The notes: a model not told the origin generated them from the letters alone. 64,000 bases of DNA from Lactarius indigo (GCA_025766275.1 JAFKAC010000037.1:1-64000), one strand, 5' to 3'. Numbered from the stretch's first letter, positions 1 through 11,417 are shown. Numbers and translations are program-made.

Positions 1-1132
1 GCCCTCGGCCCACCTTCTCAGATACCGTCGTCCAGCAGCACCGTCGTCCAATTCCAGATGTCCAGTTCCGAGTGCTTATTATAGGAAGGGCAAATGCAGG
101 GAAAACATCGATCCTGCAGAGAATATGTGAAACGACAGAGAGCCCTTTCATTCACCGGGGAGAGGAGGCGGTACGTAGTCCAACCTTTTCGTCTATAAAT
201 GTGGTCTCACTTCCGACCAGATTAGACTCGACCCGTCCATGGGTGTTAGTGATAATAGTGCTTCTCTTCGGTTGCCTCTAAACATGGATTTAGCGAGGCG
301 AGCACACGATCGATGACGAACTCGTATTCTCCAATCATACGGGCTATGTTTTCCATGACTCTCGCGGTATTGAGTCGGGTAGCAAATACGAACTCGATAT
401 TTTGAACGATTTTATTCAACGCAAGTGTGGAGAAAGGCAGCTGCGAGATAAATTGCATGCGATATGGTTCGGACTCTCGAGTGTTCATGATGACGTCAAC
501 TGACGGCCATGTTATTTTGAGGTTCTGCGTCCCAATGGACAACCAACGACCAGAGCTCGATCTGAAGTTTTTCAAGGACATCTGTCCTGACCGGAATGGT
601 GCGTCATTACGGACATTCATGACCGTATTGACAAGAAAGTTTTCAGTCCCTGTCATTGTCGTGTTTACAAAATATGATCAATTCCAACGAAATGTCCGGT
701 ACCATGTGGAGGATTTCGGAAGCCCAGATGACAACGTGTCTGATGTGGCGGAGAAACGATTTGAAGAGCACTACCTGGGTATTCTTGATGAGGATGTCAG
801 ATTCGTGCGATTAGAAAGTGAGTTGAGAGGCAAATACTGAGTCACATGCTAACGCTTTTGGACAGAAATGCACAGGAAAAATATGGACTGTCATAAACTT
901 ATTGAGACGACAGCCGCAGCTTTAAATGACGACATCGTCGGATTGATGCTTTTGGCGGTGCAGAGAGGCAACTTAGAGTTAAGTGTTAAAACAGCTTTGA
1001 AGCGGTGAGTGTGCCAATTGAAGGCGCAAAGCGAACAACAATGATAATAAGCATTGCAGTGTTCGTGCCCCTAATGGCATGAGGGCCGAAGTTATAATTC
1101 GGGAATGTCTTCGCCCGTTTCCATACATCTGG
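1..1132 (+). CDS. Type A orphan GTPase (gene 1), 5' end cut by window edge
   Basis: This is a P-loop GTPase of an orphan family expanded in Agaricomycetes. Its cellular role is unknown. The P-loop is GRANAGKTS, inside QFRVLIIGRANAGKTSI. The Walker B/G3 region is FHDSRG and the G4 motif is FTKYDQ. Exons read by eye are about 48-170, 221-242, 298-466, 522-598, 647-817, 866-1004 and 1060-1132. All introns have GT..AG ends, and the frame runs unbroken from the P-loop to the ending RPFPYIW. Two junctions (242/298 and 466/522) were chosen because they restore the sequence seen in the paralogue at 7031-8120. The last exon ends with a complete codon, followed by GTAAGT at 1133, so the following intron is phase 0. 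Downstream lies the single-codon exon array. No stop precedes the array, so the true C-terminus lies in or beyond it. Confidence 0.8.
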
Positions 1133-3992
1133 GTAAGTATTAATAGTATTAGATTGTGGTCAAGGATTCATCATCCTTGACGCCACCTAACTACTAGTGG
1201 GTGAGCGTCAGCTCTTACTCACAGTTTCGAGAACGACTGACTTGACCACCTTGGTACTCTACACTCTAGTATGTGAGTGGCTACCGTGGCTTGGGTGTTT
1301 CGGGCCTGCTGACGATGGTTGTCCTCGGCTCTCCAGTCGGTGAGTGGCTACCATGGCTCGCTATGTTTCCAGCCTGCTGACGATACCTCTCCTCACCTCT
1401 CCAGGATGTGAGTGGCTACCGTGGCTCGCTGTGCTTTGAGCCTGCTGACGATCGCTGTTTTTGGCTGTCCAGGAAGTGAGTGGCTGGTGTAGCCCACTGT
1501 GTTTCGATCCTGCTGACGATGGTTGTCCTCGGCTATCCAGAGAGTGAGTGGCTGGCGTGGCTCGCTGTGTTCTGAGACTACTAACGACGGCTGTCCTCGG
1601 CTGTCCAGAGAGTGAGTGGCTGCATTGACCCGCTGTGTTTCGATCCTGCTGACCACGGTGGTCCTTGACTCTCTAGAGAGTGAGTGGCTACCGTGGCCCA
1701 CTATGTTTCGAGCCTGCTGACGATGCCTGTCTTCGGCTCTCCAGTATGTGAGTGCCTGCTATAGCTCGCTGTGTTTCGAGTCTGTTGACGATGCATATCC
1801 TCGGCTCTCAAGAGAGTGGGTGTCCGCTGTAGTTCGCCGTGTGTTTCGATCCTGCTGACTACGGGTGCCTTTGACTCTCCAGCTGGTGAGTGGCTGCCGT
1901 GGCCCACTCTGTTGCAATCCTGCTGACGACAGCTATCCTCGGTTCTCTAGAGAGTGAGTAGCTGCCGTTTCTCGCTGTATTTTGAGCTTGCTTACAACGG
2001 CTATCCTTGGCTCTATAGGATGTGAGTGGTTGCAGTGGTTTACTGTGTTCGAGCCTGCTGACGGCGGTTGTCCTCGGCTGCCCAGGAAGTGAGTGGTTAC
2101 CGTGGCTCGCTGTGATTCCATCCTGCCGACGACGACTGTCCTTGGTTCTCCAGTTGGTGAGTGGCTGCAGTGGCTCGCTGTGTTTCGATCCTGCTGACGA
2201 CGGCTTTCCTTGACTTTTCAGTATGTGAGTGGCTGTCGTGGCTCTCTGAGTTTCGAGCTTTCTGACGACGTCCATCCTTGGCTCTCCAGGAAGTGAGTAG
2301 CTTCAGCGACTCACTGTGTTTTGAGCCTGCTGACAATACCTGTCCTCGGCTCTCCAGGAAGTGAGTGGATACTGTGGCCCGCTGTGTTTCGATTCTCCTG
2401 ACAACGTCTGTCCGTGGCTGTCAAGAGAGTAAGTGGCTCGCATGACTCGCTATGTTTCGAGCCTGCTGATGATACCTGTCCTCGGCTGTCCAGGATGTGA
2501 GTGGTTGCTGTGGATCGCTGTATTTAGAGTCAGCTGACGATACCTATCCTCGACCCTCCAGGATGTGAGTGGCTGCGGTGACCCGCTGTGTTTTGAGCCT
2601 GCTGACGCCTGCTGTCCCCGGCTGTCCAGGAAGTGAGTGGCTGCTGTTGTTGGCTGTGTTTCAGTCTTGCTGAAGATACCTGTTCTCGGCTGTCCAGTTG
2701 GTGAGTGGCTATTGTTGCTCGCCGTGTTTCGATCCTTCTGATGATGCCTGTCCTCGGCTCTCCAGTCGGTGAGTGGCTGTTGTAGCCCACTGTGTTTTGA
2801 TCCTGCTGGTGATACCTGTTCTTGGCTCTCCAGTCGGTGAGTGGCTGCCGTGGCTCGCTGTGATTCCTGCCTGCTGATGACTGCTGTCCTCGGCTCTCCA
2901 GTTGGTAAGTGGCTGCCGTGGCCTGCTGTGTTTTGACCCTGCTGACGACTGCTGTCCTCGGCTATCCAGTATGTGAGTGGCTGTCATCGCTCACTGTGTT
3001 TCGAGCCTGCTGACAATACCTATCCTTGGATCTCCAGTTGGTGAGTGGCTGCAGTGGCTGGCTGTGTTTCGCGCTTGCTGATGACGGCTGTCCTCGGCTG
3101 TCCAGAGAGTGAGTGGCTTCATTGGCCCACTGTGTTTCGATCCTGCTGACAACGGCCGCCATCGGCTGTCCAGTCGGTGAGTGGCTATCATAACTCTCTC
3201 TGATTCCAACCTGCTGACGATACATACCCTTGGCTTTCCAGTTGGTGAGTGGCTGCCGTGGCTTGACGTATTTCGAGCCTGCTGACAACGGCTGTCCTCG
3301 GCACTCCAGAGAGTGAGTGGCTGCCGTGGCCCGCTGTTCTTCGAGCTTTCTAACGATACCTGCCTTCGGCCCTCCAGGATGTGAGTGGCTGCCGTAGCTC
3401 TCTGTGTTTCCAGCCTGCTGACGGTGGCTGTCCTCGGCTGTGTAGGAAGTCAGTAGCTGCAGTGGCTTGTTGTGTCTTGATCTTGCTGACGATGGTTGTC
3501 CTCGGCTGTCCAGAGAGTGAGTGGCTGCCGTGACTCGCTGTGTTTCGAGCCTGATGATGATACCCGTCCTTGGCTTTCCAGTCGGTCAGTGGCTTCTGTA
3601 ACTCGCTGTGTTTCGAGCTTGCTAACGACGGCTATTCTTGGCTCTCCAGGATGTGAGTGGCTGCCGTGGCTCACTGTGTTTCGGCCCAGCTGATGACGGC
3701 TGTTCTCGGCTGTCCAGTATGTGAGCGGCTGCCGTCGCTCGCTGTGTTTCGAGTCTGCTGACGACTCTCGCTCTTGGATCTTCAGCATGTGAGTTGCTGT
3801 TCACCTTTCTGCATTTTTTCTCCGTTGATCATGAGTGTCTTTGACTTTCCACTGATCGTACTCTTCCCTAATTAACTAGCGCGTGCGTGCATACTCCCCT
3901 TTCCAACCTCCTAATGGCGTTCACCTCTAGTTCTCCAGTCTGTAAGTGCTCTCTGTATGCTCACTCAGCCAAACATCTTATATGTCCATCAG
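1133..3992 (+). repeat. 68-bp minisatellite made of intron-like units with one-codon exons
   Basis: About 38 tandem units (1198-3788), mostly 68 bp. Each unit holds a GTGAGTGG donor, a CTGAC-like branch point about 25 nt before the acceptor, and a CTCCAG acceptor. Exactly three bases follow before the next donor. Examples: TGG 1198-1200, TAT 1270-1272, TCG 1337-1339, GAT 1405-1407, GAA 1473-1475. I read 39 such triplets to 3788. They are AGA 9, GAT 6, GAA 6, TTG 5, TCG 5, TAT 5, and single TGG, CTG and CAT. Two more follow in diverged sequence: CGC at 3880-3882 and TCT at 3939-3941. None is a stop, and every one keeps the flanking AG and GT. Predicted introns are about 65 nt, normal for this group. 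The upstream exon ends in phase 0, so each triplet would add one whole amino acid. Whether it is spliced this way is inference. It could also be a satellite inside one long intron. Confidence 0.8.
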
Positions 3993-4118
3993 GCAGCACT
4001 GATTATGTCACTGCCCGCCATCCAAAATGTGTTCTTCGTATTACACTTATTCACCTTTGCTTATTATTTTTATCTCTCTAGCTTACAGCCACCGGTCGTA
4101 ACGCTGATTATCATTTGA
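3993..4118 (+). CDS. Possible terminal exon after the one-codon exon array
   Basis: If the exon chain is followed in phase 0, the intron 3942-3992 (GTAAGT..CATCAG) is followed by an open stretch starting GCA GCA CTG ATT ATG. It runs 41 codons to a TGA at 4116-4118. The predicted tail is hydrophobic (residues such as VFFVLHLFTFAYYFYL), so it could be a membrane anchor. There is no homology support, and the acceptor is only one of several possible. This is a guess at where the chain ends. Confidence 0.25.
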   Translation, partial: AALIMSLPAIQNVFFVLHLFTFAYYFYLSSLQPPVVTLIII

Positions 4119-4185
4119 TCCTTGGTATTTCACTTTATTATTTTTAGCCCCTATTTAACTTTTCGTCAAAGCTGTCATCCTCATC

Positions 4186-4650
4186 TTGAAGCACGCCACT
4201 TTCTTACGCCTCTCAAATATGTCACCTGAATTAGCTTTAACCTACGCGGGGGTCGACTATCAGGAAGCAAATATTGACCTGACGATTCAACAATACCTTG
4301 CCGGATCCTACCAAGAGCATTCCGATGAGTCATTTGCAGCCTTTATTATGGCCACTGATTTGGTTCGTTTGTTCTTATATTTGTTAAGATGACATCTCCT
4401 CAAGCCTTTATTCCAGCCTCAGTCTTCGTTCGAAACCACATCTCCATAGACGAGATCATTGGTTTACACCTTTCTGGGCATCAATATCCCCGTGCGAGTT
4501 TATCTTCCTACTAGAGTTGGAAGAACACCGCAAGGAATGATAAGGATATTTATTATCGAATGGTCCACGAATCGTGTACTAGTAGTTTGGCGATGTACGA
4601 TGTGTACGATCGAACTCGATATCCTAGACTGCGTTCTTCCCCATTCATTC
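4186..4650 (+). CDS. Unrecognised short coding-like stretch, probably broken
   Basis: A 68-codon open frame (4186-4392) reads like protein, with segments such as LTYAGVDYQEANIDLT and HSDESFAAFIMATDL. It is followed in other frames by VFVRNHISIDEII (about 4424-4465) and DKDIYYRMVHESCT (about 4542-4585). Candidate introns (4393-4421 with ..TTCCAG, and a GTTTAC..ACTAG segment) join them only imperfectly, and at least one frame needs a stop to be bypassed. It could be the 3' end of gene 1, or a decayed independent gene. I do not recognise the family. Confidence 0.3.
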
Positions 4651-4970
4651 ATCTGCTCACGCTTCAGCTGTCGCCCTCTGCATTTTCTGCTATCACTAGC
4701 ACGCCTGGCCACCGAGTGCACAGATCTAGGCAGTCAAAGAAATAGGTACAGACGCAGAACACACAGTGGCGGCGGGAGGTGCGCCGCCCGCCACGCCCAT
4801 GTAGAAGGGGCTTCTCCAACGCGTGGTCTAGACTGGTGACCTTTTTGGGGTCAGCACCGGAAGCCGTGTGAGATGCACCGCATCGGACTGTGCGATCTCC
4901 GCAAAGCTCTGTCTTTGAAGCACCCTGTGTGAGGTGGGAGAAAGGACAGGAGAAGGGTGGCAGTTCGGCA

Positions 4971-5663
4971 TATGTCTAATTGGGCATGTCGAAGTCTATG
5001 TCGTCAATGAGCAGGATGCTCGTGCCAGTGAGTGCCATGCGTAGGAACGTATCTGGGGTCTTGTTCGGCGGCTCGCGGATCAGCTTGAGTGGGTGGCGCT
5101 GTGAGGAACTGACCTTCCTCATCCTCGCTGCAGGCATATTGTTACATCGTTTGGTTCGGAGCCGCTAATGAAGAGACCACGATGGCGGGGTTGTTATCGA
5201 GAGAGCTCACTCTCAAATGGGCCCTTGTGGCAAGCGATGCACGACGAGTAGAATTCAGATAATATGAGTCCGGCCAAAAGTTTGCACCAGTGGGTGGACT
5301 CTAGGTGAAGACGGTGATATCCGAATGATACCTCAAGCGGTGAGACAAGCTGGAGCCACTGGCATCCAAATAATGCATAATGAAGTGTAGACACGAGGGA
5401 GACCGATTGCACCTTGGATTGCACGGCCCGTTAATCACAATAGTACCCAAGTACCGCTTGGCTGATAGTACATCTCTTTGTTACCTTTGCATACATGTAC
5501 ACCCGACTCGAAGCTTCTCGAGATGAGTTACCATTCTAGAGTGCCCAGAATGGGTATTCGCTTGCCTATTCGAAGTGTGTCCAAACAAAATCCAAAAGAG
5601 TCGCGTCGCGCACGGAAACAGAAGCCACGGCTGCCGGACCCCGTCCCCATCGATATATTATAT
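4971..5663. repeat. Segmental duplication, copy 1
   Basis: This block matches 19,040-19,862 at high identity with small indels. Shared stretches include TATGTCTAATTGGGCATGTC, GCGTAGGAACGTATCTGGGG, AGGCATATTGTTACATCGTT, and the segment ending CCCCATCGAYATATTA. No convincing gene was found in it on either strand. The stretch 4650-4970 before it also holds nothing I can name. Confidence 0.8.
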
Positions 5664-5737
5664 ATACAGGGAATTAGACGACGACCGCTTCGAACATATC
5701 CTGGCTTTTTTTTTCTCCACAAACTATAGTACCGCGA

Positions 5738-6430
5738 TGTCTCCCGCTATCCAGAGCTATGCACCGGTAGCTATTTATGCGTTTCTCTCACCTCGCCTTG
5801 TTCTGATTGATCCTGATGTTCTACCCTCTGTACGCATGTCCCAAAATCCTCGCACGCCCTCTCTCTCACTCGACCCATACTATTTAATCTGGCTGCAGTG
5901 ATTTCACCTTTGTCTGCCCAACCGAAATTCTCGTGTTCAACGACCCACTCCCCGAAGTTTCCCGCCTCAACACTACGGTGCTCGGTACGCCCTCTCTCGC
6001 ACTCACCCGCTTCTCGCGGACCGCAACACGGGCGTTGCGCGGAAGTCCGGGTGTCTGATCGAGGACAAAGGGATCACGTTCCGTGCAAGCTACCTGATCG
6101 ACTCCAAGGGCGTGCTCAGGTACGGTTCTTTCTCTACATGGGGTTGGTGACGGCTGACGCGCTGACGGTTCCACCTGTCTTGTAGGCAGACCACAACGAA
6201 CGACCTGCCCGTCTGACGGTCCGTTGATAAGGTGCGGCGTCTTGTTCAGGCGCTCCAGTTCACCGTAAGCATATATATTTTCTTCGTTATTAGCGGATAG
6301 CGTGCTGACGTATTGCGGCAATTTGAAGGACACTCACGGCGAGGTGTGTCACGCGAACTGGAAGAAAGGGAGCAAGACAATCTGCGCGCATCATCTTGCG
6401 AAACTCGATTACTTTGCCGCCGCCATTGCA
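5738..6430 (+). pseudogene. Decayed 2-Cys peroxiredoxin (TSA1/AhpC family)
   Basis: The product would have been a typical 2-Cys peroxiredoxin that reduces H2O2 and organic peroxides using thioredoxin. The peroxidatic motif DFTFVCPTEILVFND is at about 5901-5945. A later block, GVLIEDKGITFRASYLID, is at about 6048-6104. After an intron (6120-6185, GTACGG..CTTGTAG) comes QTTTNDLPV. After another intron (6261-6330) comes DTHGEVCHANWKKGSKTI with the resolving cysteine. Functional enzymes have GEVCPANW, so P is H here. The N-terminus (usually about 50 residues before the peroxidatic Cys) is unrecognisable or reduced to about MSPAIQSYAP at 5738. The central third of the protein is missing, and the frame shifts between the blocks. 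It is a pseudogene. The functional copy must lie elsewhere. Confidence 0.8.
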
Positions 6431-7030
6431 TATTGAGCGCTCGAGAACGGCAAGGCGAACAGGACCAAGCGTGCGCGCATGGGCACCGAGTGAACGACGA
6501 TACATGACAATCTAGAGCAAATTGATAGACAGTTTGCGTAGATATTTGCTATAATTTCCAAAAGCACACCGTCATTTTATCATTTGCATAATAATATCTG
6601 CTATTTGATCTCCAATTGCTAACCGTGCGTGCTCATCATTCCCAGCGATTCTATGCAGGGAGCGTCTCAAGGGTACAAATAAGTTCCATCTCACCCAAAA
6701 AAAATCAATCAAACGTCGAATGAGAGCTCGTTTATCTCGAACAAACTCACAAAGCACAACTAAATCATTTGGATCCTTCGTTCATTCGCTGCTCACACTA
6801 TCGCCCCTTCGTCTCTCTAGGCTGCTCGTGTGTCGGATATGAAAGAAAGACAAAGGAATTTACTCACTGTTCTTGTTTGTATGTTCCTCCCAGGCCTGTA
6901 CGAACACATTAGACATGCCGGAATCGCGAGATCTTAGATGATAAAATCTACCTATATATCGTTTGACATAGGAGATAAAAAACCATTGATGTCATGGACA
7001 TCACTGTCATTGAAGCCAACCTAGTTATGT
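6431..7030. other. Gene-free stretch with a short shared segment
   Basis: No gene was found. The segment at about 6762-6810 (ATTTGGATCCTTCGTTCATT and onward) matches about 19,865-19,910, directly after the end of segmental duplication copy 2. That suggests the duplicated block once spanned this point, and that the peroxiredoxin pseudogene region was gained in copy 1 or lost from copy 2. Confidence 0.5.
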
Positions 7031-8120
7031 TCAGAACATACCGCGAGTATTCCCCACATTAATGCTGGGTTCCAAGCCACTCTGCACAGCCGAGACTATC
7101 AAGGCGCCGACATCCTCATTCAACACTTCGGCTGTCTCTTCAAGAAGAACATCGCAGCGCGTATCTGGCTTGTGCATCCCTTTTATAAGAAGGTTAGCAC
7201 GCGGCCTCCACATTTGGTGCTGACCGACTTTCCAACCTCACGAACCTCACGCCATCGTCAAGGTGACGCAGGTAGTGCTCTTTAAATTGTCTCTCGGCCG
7301 CATCGGATACGTTTTCTGTGCTTCCATAATCCTCCAAATGCATTTTCACGTTACGCAGAAATTGGTCGTACTTGGTGAATACCGCAATGACAGGGACTTG
7401 GCATTGATACGTTACGTTAAACACCGACACGAATGTTCACCCAAACGTACCATTCCGGTCAGGGCAAATGTCCTTGAAGTATTTCAGATCCAGCTCTGGT
7501 CGTTGGTTGTCCATTGGGACGCAGAACCTTTGAATTATGACCGTCAGCATTAGTAACGGTGAACAGTTGAGAGTGTAAACCAGATTGCATGCAACCTGTC
7601 TTGCAATCGACTTTTTCCAGACCTTTGTCGAATGAATTCCTGCACAATTGTCAGTTCTTCGTTGCTACCAGCCTCTATTCCACAGGAATCATGAAAAATG
7701 TAATTGTCATGATTGGAGAACACAAGTTCATCTTCGATACCGTGCTCGCCACGCTAGCTCAAGGATCAGGCATCGACAAGGAACGAAGTGCGAGTATCAC
7801 CAACGTCCGTGGATGGGTCAAGTTGAACCTATGGGAGAAGTTAGACCAGGCAAGCAGGGATAAAAAAAGGTTGGACTGCGTACTTCCTTGTTTCCCCGGA
7901 AAACGACTGGACTGCCCGTAGTATCGCACACTCTCTGCAAGATGGAGGTTTTTCCAGAATCTGCACGTCCTATAATGAGGATCCGGAATTTGATCTTTGG
8001 GAGTTGACCATGAGATTTATTTGCGTCCATCGGGGAATCTGTGTTTGGATGGGAAGAGTCCCTGATCGAAGCAGACTGGACAGGCAGCCGATGGTGGGGT
8101 TTAGAGTATTTGTTTCCCAT
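7031..8120 (-). CDS. Type A orphan GTPase (gene 2) with possible N-myristoylation signal
   Basis: Paralogue of gene 1 on the other strand. The ATG at 8118-8120 begins MGNKYSKPHH, which fits an N-myristoylation pattern (MGxxxS), so the protein may be membrane-anchored. The P-loop is GRADSGKTS in KIKFRILIIGRADSGKTSIL. G3 is FHDSCG, where gene 1 has FHDSRG. G4 is FTKYDQ, within VPVIAVFTKYDQFLRNVKMH. Introns sit at the same places as in gene 1. One follows RGNKE, another follows HAIW before FCVPMDNQRPELDLKYF, and another follows FVRLE before GMHKPDTRCD. The last exon reads EDVGALIVSAVQSGLEPS and stops near 7031. It lacks the RPFPYIW ending and has no satellite array. No disabling change was seen. 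Confidence 0.78.
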
Positions 8121-8681
8121 GTCTGTTGGTTTGAGAAGCAAGAGTCACTCCCAGTGGTTGATCGATCCCATCAACCTTCAGCTTCCTTTTTTGGTGGTGG
8201 TCTTCTATCGCCACTTTCCCCCCTCTGCAGTGACAGTTATTTCAATTACTCGAACAACACGCGCATATGTCGTTCTCTCCTTCTAACCGTACCATCTTCA
8301 CCTCTGAAAGCGCGTCAAGCTGAGCTCAACGCCTGACACCCTCTAACTGTCAGAACCATATTCAAGTTCCTTTATACCCGCTTACGTCCTTGCACGAGAT
8401 ATCATGGCACGCCCGTGCGTGAAGGTCACTGACCAGTGACTTTCCCATTGCTGACTCATTACTCCAGCCCGGGTCCCTCAACGTGCGTCGATCTTTCTTT
8501 TTTGTAGCAACGTTCGATTTAAAACCATCCTCGGACAGTGCTCAGACCACCGAAACGCATGGAAGTCCGTCCAGGCTACGTGTTGAAGTGACTAGTACGC
8601 GCATACATCCTAACTTTTTGACTTCATTCGATCTCTTTCTTAGTTCTCAGAGCGCACAACCCCCCTCATGTTAAGAGATGG
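8121..8681. other. Intergenic region between divergent GTPase genes 2 and 3
   Basis: The two GTPase genes are divergently transcribed from this roughly 560-bp spacer, which could serve as a shared promoter region. Only short, unconvincing open frames are present. Confidence 0.5.
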
Positions 8682-11417
8682 ATGGGCATGAAGAGGCGGG
8701 TTTTCGTCACTGTGACCTGTCAGGAGACAACGATCAAGTCAGCGAGCGTTAAGATTGATGGGGAGACAGTGTCATGGAACCAGAAACTTGATGATTTGTA
8801 AGACATCCTTTCTTAATACTATTTTTCGGCTGAGAACTCTGCTCAGTTTTGTACAGCCACCTTCACGTCTTAAGTCTTCATGCAAAGCGATTCTTACATC
8901 ACGATTTCCTTGTTGGAACACATGAGATACTACTACCTCTCGGGCCTACAAGTGGTCCGTACTTTACTGGAATTCTCGCTCATTCGACGGGCTGAACATT
9001 TCTCGTCTCTCAAATAGATCTTTCTTTTGACCTTAGCAAGGGCAATAATAGACAAGCTGGACAGTCGACGCAGCCGGTCACAGTCCACCTAAAGGTTACT
9101 GTGTCGGGGAACGCGTCATCCCCTCCAGGCTTACCCATCGATACCACGAACCTCGTCTCCGAAGCTGATAACCCTCCTACTGAAAATCTCGCTGACCCCT
9201 ATAAGGCCCGAGGTCTTGCCCAGGACACCCCAGAAACTGTAGACATTGCCGCCTCTGCCGAGCCTTGGTCACATCTGACGGGTCACATTCCCGTCAAAAC
9301 TAACGCTTCAACGTCACCGTCACTACTAGCGGATGCTCGTGCAGAGGCATCGCTTACCGGGAAGGCCCGTAATCCTGGTGAAGTTACAAATACCTCTGAG
9401 ACGGCCGAAAGTGGTTTGGTGCCTGGAGCACACCAGTCAGGCCCTTCTATCCCAATCACCACCAAGCGCGAAAACACTATCGATGATATCCTCAAGGCAA
9501 TTGAGCGGTCGGTACACTAGTCGGAAGCTGAGTCGTTATTACTCACCTGAGTCATTTAGATTTCGTATCTTATCAGTTGGTCGGGTCAGCTGTCCTCTGT
9601 TGTTTCTCTTGAGACTCGTTCTGTCAACGCTAATTTATCTTTAGTCCGGTGTTGGCAAGTCATCCCTGATTAACCGTGTATTCGGTATTGACGCCGCAGT
9701 AAGATCTTGTCGTTTCGAGCTAACGGCAACTGATCGCCTTCTGTTGTAGCATGTTGAGGACAACAAACCCGGAGAAGCAGATATCCAACAAGAATTCGTG
9801 TCACCTGAAAACCAGTTTTTCGTTCTACACGACTCTAAAGGCTTCGAACCAGGAGACCTCTCCAATTTCGAGACTGTACGCAAATTTTTTCAGCAACGGT
9901 CACGACAGCAACTGCCCTTGGGTGAAAGAATCCATGGATTATGGTATGAGGATTTCTTTTGTAATCTACCGACGTCTCTTTCACCGTTATCAGGCTCTGC
10001 ACAGTGACACCGACAGCTGGAGGTCGTGTATTTGAGACGGGGGACGAGAAGCTACTCCAATTTGCACATAAAGACCAAGGTGCGTTTTCGACTTCCTGTC
10101 CTTTTACCCTTCAATCGACCAATGATTATTAGCAATCAGTTCCCATTGTGATCGTGTTCACTCAGTACGACCGACTAGTAAGGACGAAAGAGGCTGAGTT
10201 GCGAGAGGAGCACCCACATATGGACCCTGCTCGTCTTCATGATCGTGGCGTGGAGGAGGCTCAGAAGGCGTTGGAAGATTGTCTTGAATCACTCCGGCGT
10301 ACGACGAACCGCCTCGGGATCCCGATGCCGCCCTATGCCTCGGTTTCAGGTATATTTGCGCCATTGTACTATTTCTGGTATTGACCGCTTGCTAGTTCGT
10401 CCGGGTCATCAGGAGGATGTTTCATCCCTTGTTGAAGTCACTAGGGATGTTGTCAGGAAGCGATTCAAAGGCGACGCTTGGGTGCTGTGGGCGATAGCAC
10501 AACGAACAAGCCTCCCGGTTAAAATCGATGCTTGTGTCACGTGGGTTTCGGCTAAGCTTTTAGATTCATCAACCTTATTCACGTCTATCCATCTCTGGAA
10601 AGCAAGGGCATCGGTTGTATGTACTCCGGGTGTCCGACTGCGCGTGCTTTAATAACGGTATTTCAGATTACAGACGGCCCCTCATGGTTCACCGGCGTGG
10701 TGTGCCTGAATCGGGACCAATGTTACTTCGCGACTGCGTCGCGGCGGTCCACAAAGACATTATAACTTGTTGGAACTTCAAGGGCGAGGTACTAAATCAC
10801 TGAAATTCAGGTTACATTGGCATGGCTCATGCACCCATCATTAGGTTCTCAACAGTCCCGAATTTCGACAATTGATGTTATGTCTTGTTCAAGACGTCCA
10901 TATCAAACCCAATGTCTCAGTGTATGTGTCGACGCGTACTACCCGAAGAGTTTTGACATTTCTCTCAGTCTTCCGAATGTTGATATAATTTCTCAATTTG
11001 TGGACCTCGTCACTGCTACCCCCGCTCCTATTGCGCCACCTGTCGCTATCCTAGGCTTGTCATACGCCTTTGTGAAATGGCTCTCAACAACCCAGCTCGA
11101 AAGCAGCATGTACGCATTGCTGTCCGTCCATTCGTTCTCACTTTATTGACGATGGGTAGACCCTCAGTCCCCAACGGCTCCTAATCGCTTACACTGTGGA
11201 TCTCATTGGCGTTTTGAGAGAATTGTTTGACATAACTCTCAGGCCTGACTTGGCTCTTACGACGACATGGAAGGAGCTCCAAGAGGCCTTTGAGTCTTAT
11301 GAACTATCCGACTCTCGTCAACGCATCCACAATAGCATATATTCCAACACAACGCAGGGTCAACAAATGACTGTCGATGACATTAGCAGGATGGTCCGTG
11401 AATTGCTATCGGGATAG
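8682..11417 (+). CDS. Type B orphan GTPase with N-terminal C2-like domain (gene 3)
   Basis: Multi-exon GTPase gene that appears intact. ATG at 8682 or in-frame at 8688. The first exons encode a C2-like domain: VTVTCQETTIKSASVKIDG, then FHLHVLSLHAKRF, then LSKGNNRQAGQSTQPVTVHL. A low-complexity linker follows (about 9100-9500). The G domain has SVGRSGVGKSSLINRVFGID, with the P-loop split by an intron (9587-9646). G3 is HDSKGFEPGDL and G4 is FTQYDRLVRTKEAE (about 10,160-10,200). The C-terminal part includes VHKDIITCWNFKGE, a hydrophobic segment APPVAILGLSYAFVKWLS (about 11,030-11,085), and a final exon ending MVRELLSG at 11,417. More than ten introns of 45-65 nt were inferred, all GT-AG and frame-consistent. 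Function is unknown. The C2-like domain and hydrophobic segment suggest membrane association. Confidence 0.78.

Noticed and set aside
1198..3788. CRISPR-like array (regular spacing, variable short parts)
   Set aside because: The variable part is only three bases and the rest of the unit is repeated. The context is a eukaryotic, intron-rich gene, and there are no cas genes.
1393..3804. A series of minus-strand open frames of 60-140 codons with repeating peptides (ATHxLxSRGQPSSAG-like)
   Set aside because: They are the antisense reading of the 68-bp array. As 68 is not a multiple of three, the same peptide appears in rotating frames, which is what a stop-poor satellite gives. There are no splice or start signals.
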